DNA of 64,000 nt. It comes from an uncultured Latescibacterota bacterium. GTDB lineage: Bacteria; Latescibacterota; UBA2968; UBA8231. Within the stretch, counting starts at the first letter, position 1. Each line of letters begins with the position of its first letter. The translations under genes were made by a program, and so were the position numbers. The notes beneath the pieces are model-generated. The model had not been told where the DNA came from and did no database searches. It saw only the letters and a list, made by a program, of their open reading frames with translations. The stretch spans positions 186,001 to 250,000 of the forward strand of contig OY282352.1 of the NCBI GenBank assembly GCA_958295495.1, read 5' to 3'. Of the stretch, positions 63,164 through 64,000 are shown piece after piece.

Positions 63164-64000
63164 GTGGCCCTACCAGAAGCCTTTCGCGCCCGCTTGCAGG
63201 CCATACTTCCGGCCGAGTTTGCCGCCTGCTGGCAGAGCTTGGCCGCCGAGCAGCCAACAGCCTGCCGCGCCAACGCGCTCAAAGGCCCACCTGACGCGCT
63301 AGCGGCCGAGCTAGCGGCGGCGGGCTTCGCCCTGACGCCACTGGGCTGGAAGGCCGACGCCTTTGTCGTCCCGGCTGCCCAGCGCCGCGCCCTCACCGAG
63401 TGTGCGGCCTGCCGCGAAGGTCGGCTCTACATCCAAAACCCCTCCAGCATGGTGCCGCCGATGCTCCTGTCGCCGCAAAGCGAGGAGTGCATTCTCGACC
63501 TGGGGGCCGCCCCGGGCAGCAAGACCTTGCAACTCGCCGAGCTGATGGCCAATCAAGGGCGCATCTGGGCCGTGGAGTCCGTGCGCGGCCGCTTCTTTCG
63601 CCTGCGCGACAATTTGGCGCGGCACGGCGCCGAAAACGTGCAAATCCACCTCGCCGACGGGACCCGCATCTGGCGTCGCCACCCGGAGCGTTTCGACCGC
63701 GTGCTCCTCGACGCACCGTGCTCGTCCGAAGGCCGCTTTCGCGCCGATGCGCCCAAGACCTATGCCTATTGGAGCGAGAAGAAGATCGCCGAGGCCAGCC
63801 GCAAACAGCGGCGGCTGTGCTACTCGGCCGTGCAATGCCTCAAGCCGGGCGGGGTGTTGGTCTATTCGACCTGCACCTTCGCGCCCGAAGAAAACGAGGC
63901 CATCATCAACCGGATGCTGCGGCAGTTTGCCGGAGCCCTAACCGTAGAGGACATCGCGCTGCCTTTTGACAATGTGGCGTCGGGCTTGAGCCAGTGGCGG
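63164..64000 (+). CDS. NOL1/NOP2/Sun-type rRNA m5C methyltransferase, 5' part
   Basis: The gene starts at GTG 63164, 5 nt after the PhyH stop, and runs off the window. 279 residues are visible. It has the SAM-binding LDLGAAPGSKTLQLAELM, motif IV DAPCSSEGRF and motif VI YSTCTFAPEENE with both catalytic Cys. This is the RsmB/RsmF group; absence of an N-terminal NusB-like domain favours RsmF-like. The C-terminal RNA-binding part is outside. Confidence 0.88.
   Translation, partial: MALPEAFRARLQAILPAEFAACWQSLAAEQPTACRANALKGPPDALAAELAAAGFALTPLGWKADAFVVPAAQRRALTECAACREGRLYIQNPSSMVPPMLLSPQSEECILDLGAAPGSKTLQLAELMANQGRIWAVESVRGRFFRLRDNLARHGAENVQIHLADGTRIWRRHPERFDRVLLDAPCSSEGRFRADAPKTYAYWSEKKIAEASRKQRRLCYSAVQCLKPGGVLVYSTCTFAPEENEAIINRMLRQFAGALTVEDIALPFDNVASGLSQWR

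Overview
The window reads as about 64 kb of chromosome from a GC-rich, didermal bacterium of the FCB superphylum. The support is a PorU/PorV-type (type IX secretion) pair, several secreted proteins that end in the YPNP-type C-terminal sorting/FlgD-like domain, TolB-propeller and FG-GAP surface proteins, and a catabolic set (RraA-like, mandelate-racemase-like, Gfo/Idh, phytanoyl-CoA dioxygenase, creatininase remnant) that is typical of uncultured Latescibacterota/Poribacteria-like genomes. The phylum is inference; no rRNA or tRNA gene was seen in the window.

Layout. 1-779: 3' end of era. 719-7193: a 6.4 kb two-gene island flanked by 68-bp direct copies of the era 3' end (67/68 identical). Its two genes overlap by 4 bp and encode a ~1,774-residue P-loop ATPase with long helical and acidic regions, and a 309-residue protein ending in a HEPN-type RNDLAH motif. 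No integrase is present. This is the best candidate for an undescribed, probably defensive, system. 7206-10238: purD-folB-folK-panC operon, originally continuous with era. 10326-10940: repeat-rich coiled-coil membrane protein. 11012-14137 (minus): three secreted or membrane proteins. 14190-17545 (minus): restriction-modification cluster with two methyltransferases and two candidate nucleases. 17580-28445 (minus): surface-protein cluster with PorU, PorV, a degenerate M6-like protein and a peptidase-propeller-barrel protein.

28591-43204 is mostly housekeeping: rpmB, glcE-like, a convergent enolase-superfamily dehydratase, polyprenyl diphosphate synthase, apbE, secDF, an antiporter, yggS, yggT, ileS, dksA-like, lspA and rluD. 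43205-46890 is a scrambled accessory patch: a frameshifted transglutaminase-like gene, a ~0.4 kb tandem duplication carrying small coiled-coil/TM genes, an RraA-like gene, an in-frame duplicated membrane gene and a decayed creatininase gene. 46890-50417: ddl, DUF445, an SDR and a HAD hydrolase, with a relic of a small gene that is intact at 55861. 50571-56091: aldehyde dehydrogenase, a large protein of unknown function, a geranylgeranyl-reductase-like flavoprotein and two small genes. 56124-60912: htpG, proA, a 2Fe-2S ferredoxin-like gene and an adenylate-kinase-like gene. 60909-64000: Gfo/Idh oxidoreductase, a small coiled-coil membrane protein, a PhyH dioxygenase and the 5' part of a NOL1/NOP2/Sun-type RNA methyltransferase.

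One theme is short-range duplication and decay. Tandem or dispersed copies are seen at the island ends, in the surface-gene leaders, in the coiled-coil genes, in the small membrane gene and in the 55861-type gene. A second theme is enzyme families with altered catalytic residues: PorU Cys to Ser, the M6-like protein without HExxH, aldehyde dehydrogenase LNLGSK, and IleRS HYGN. All calls come from reading the sequence; no database search was run.
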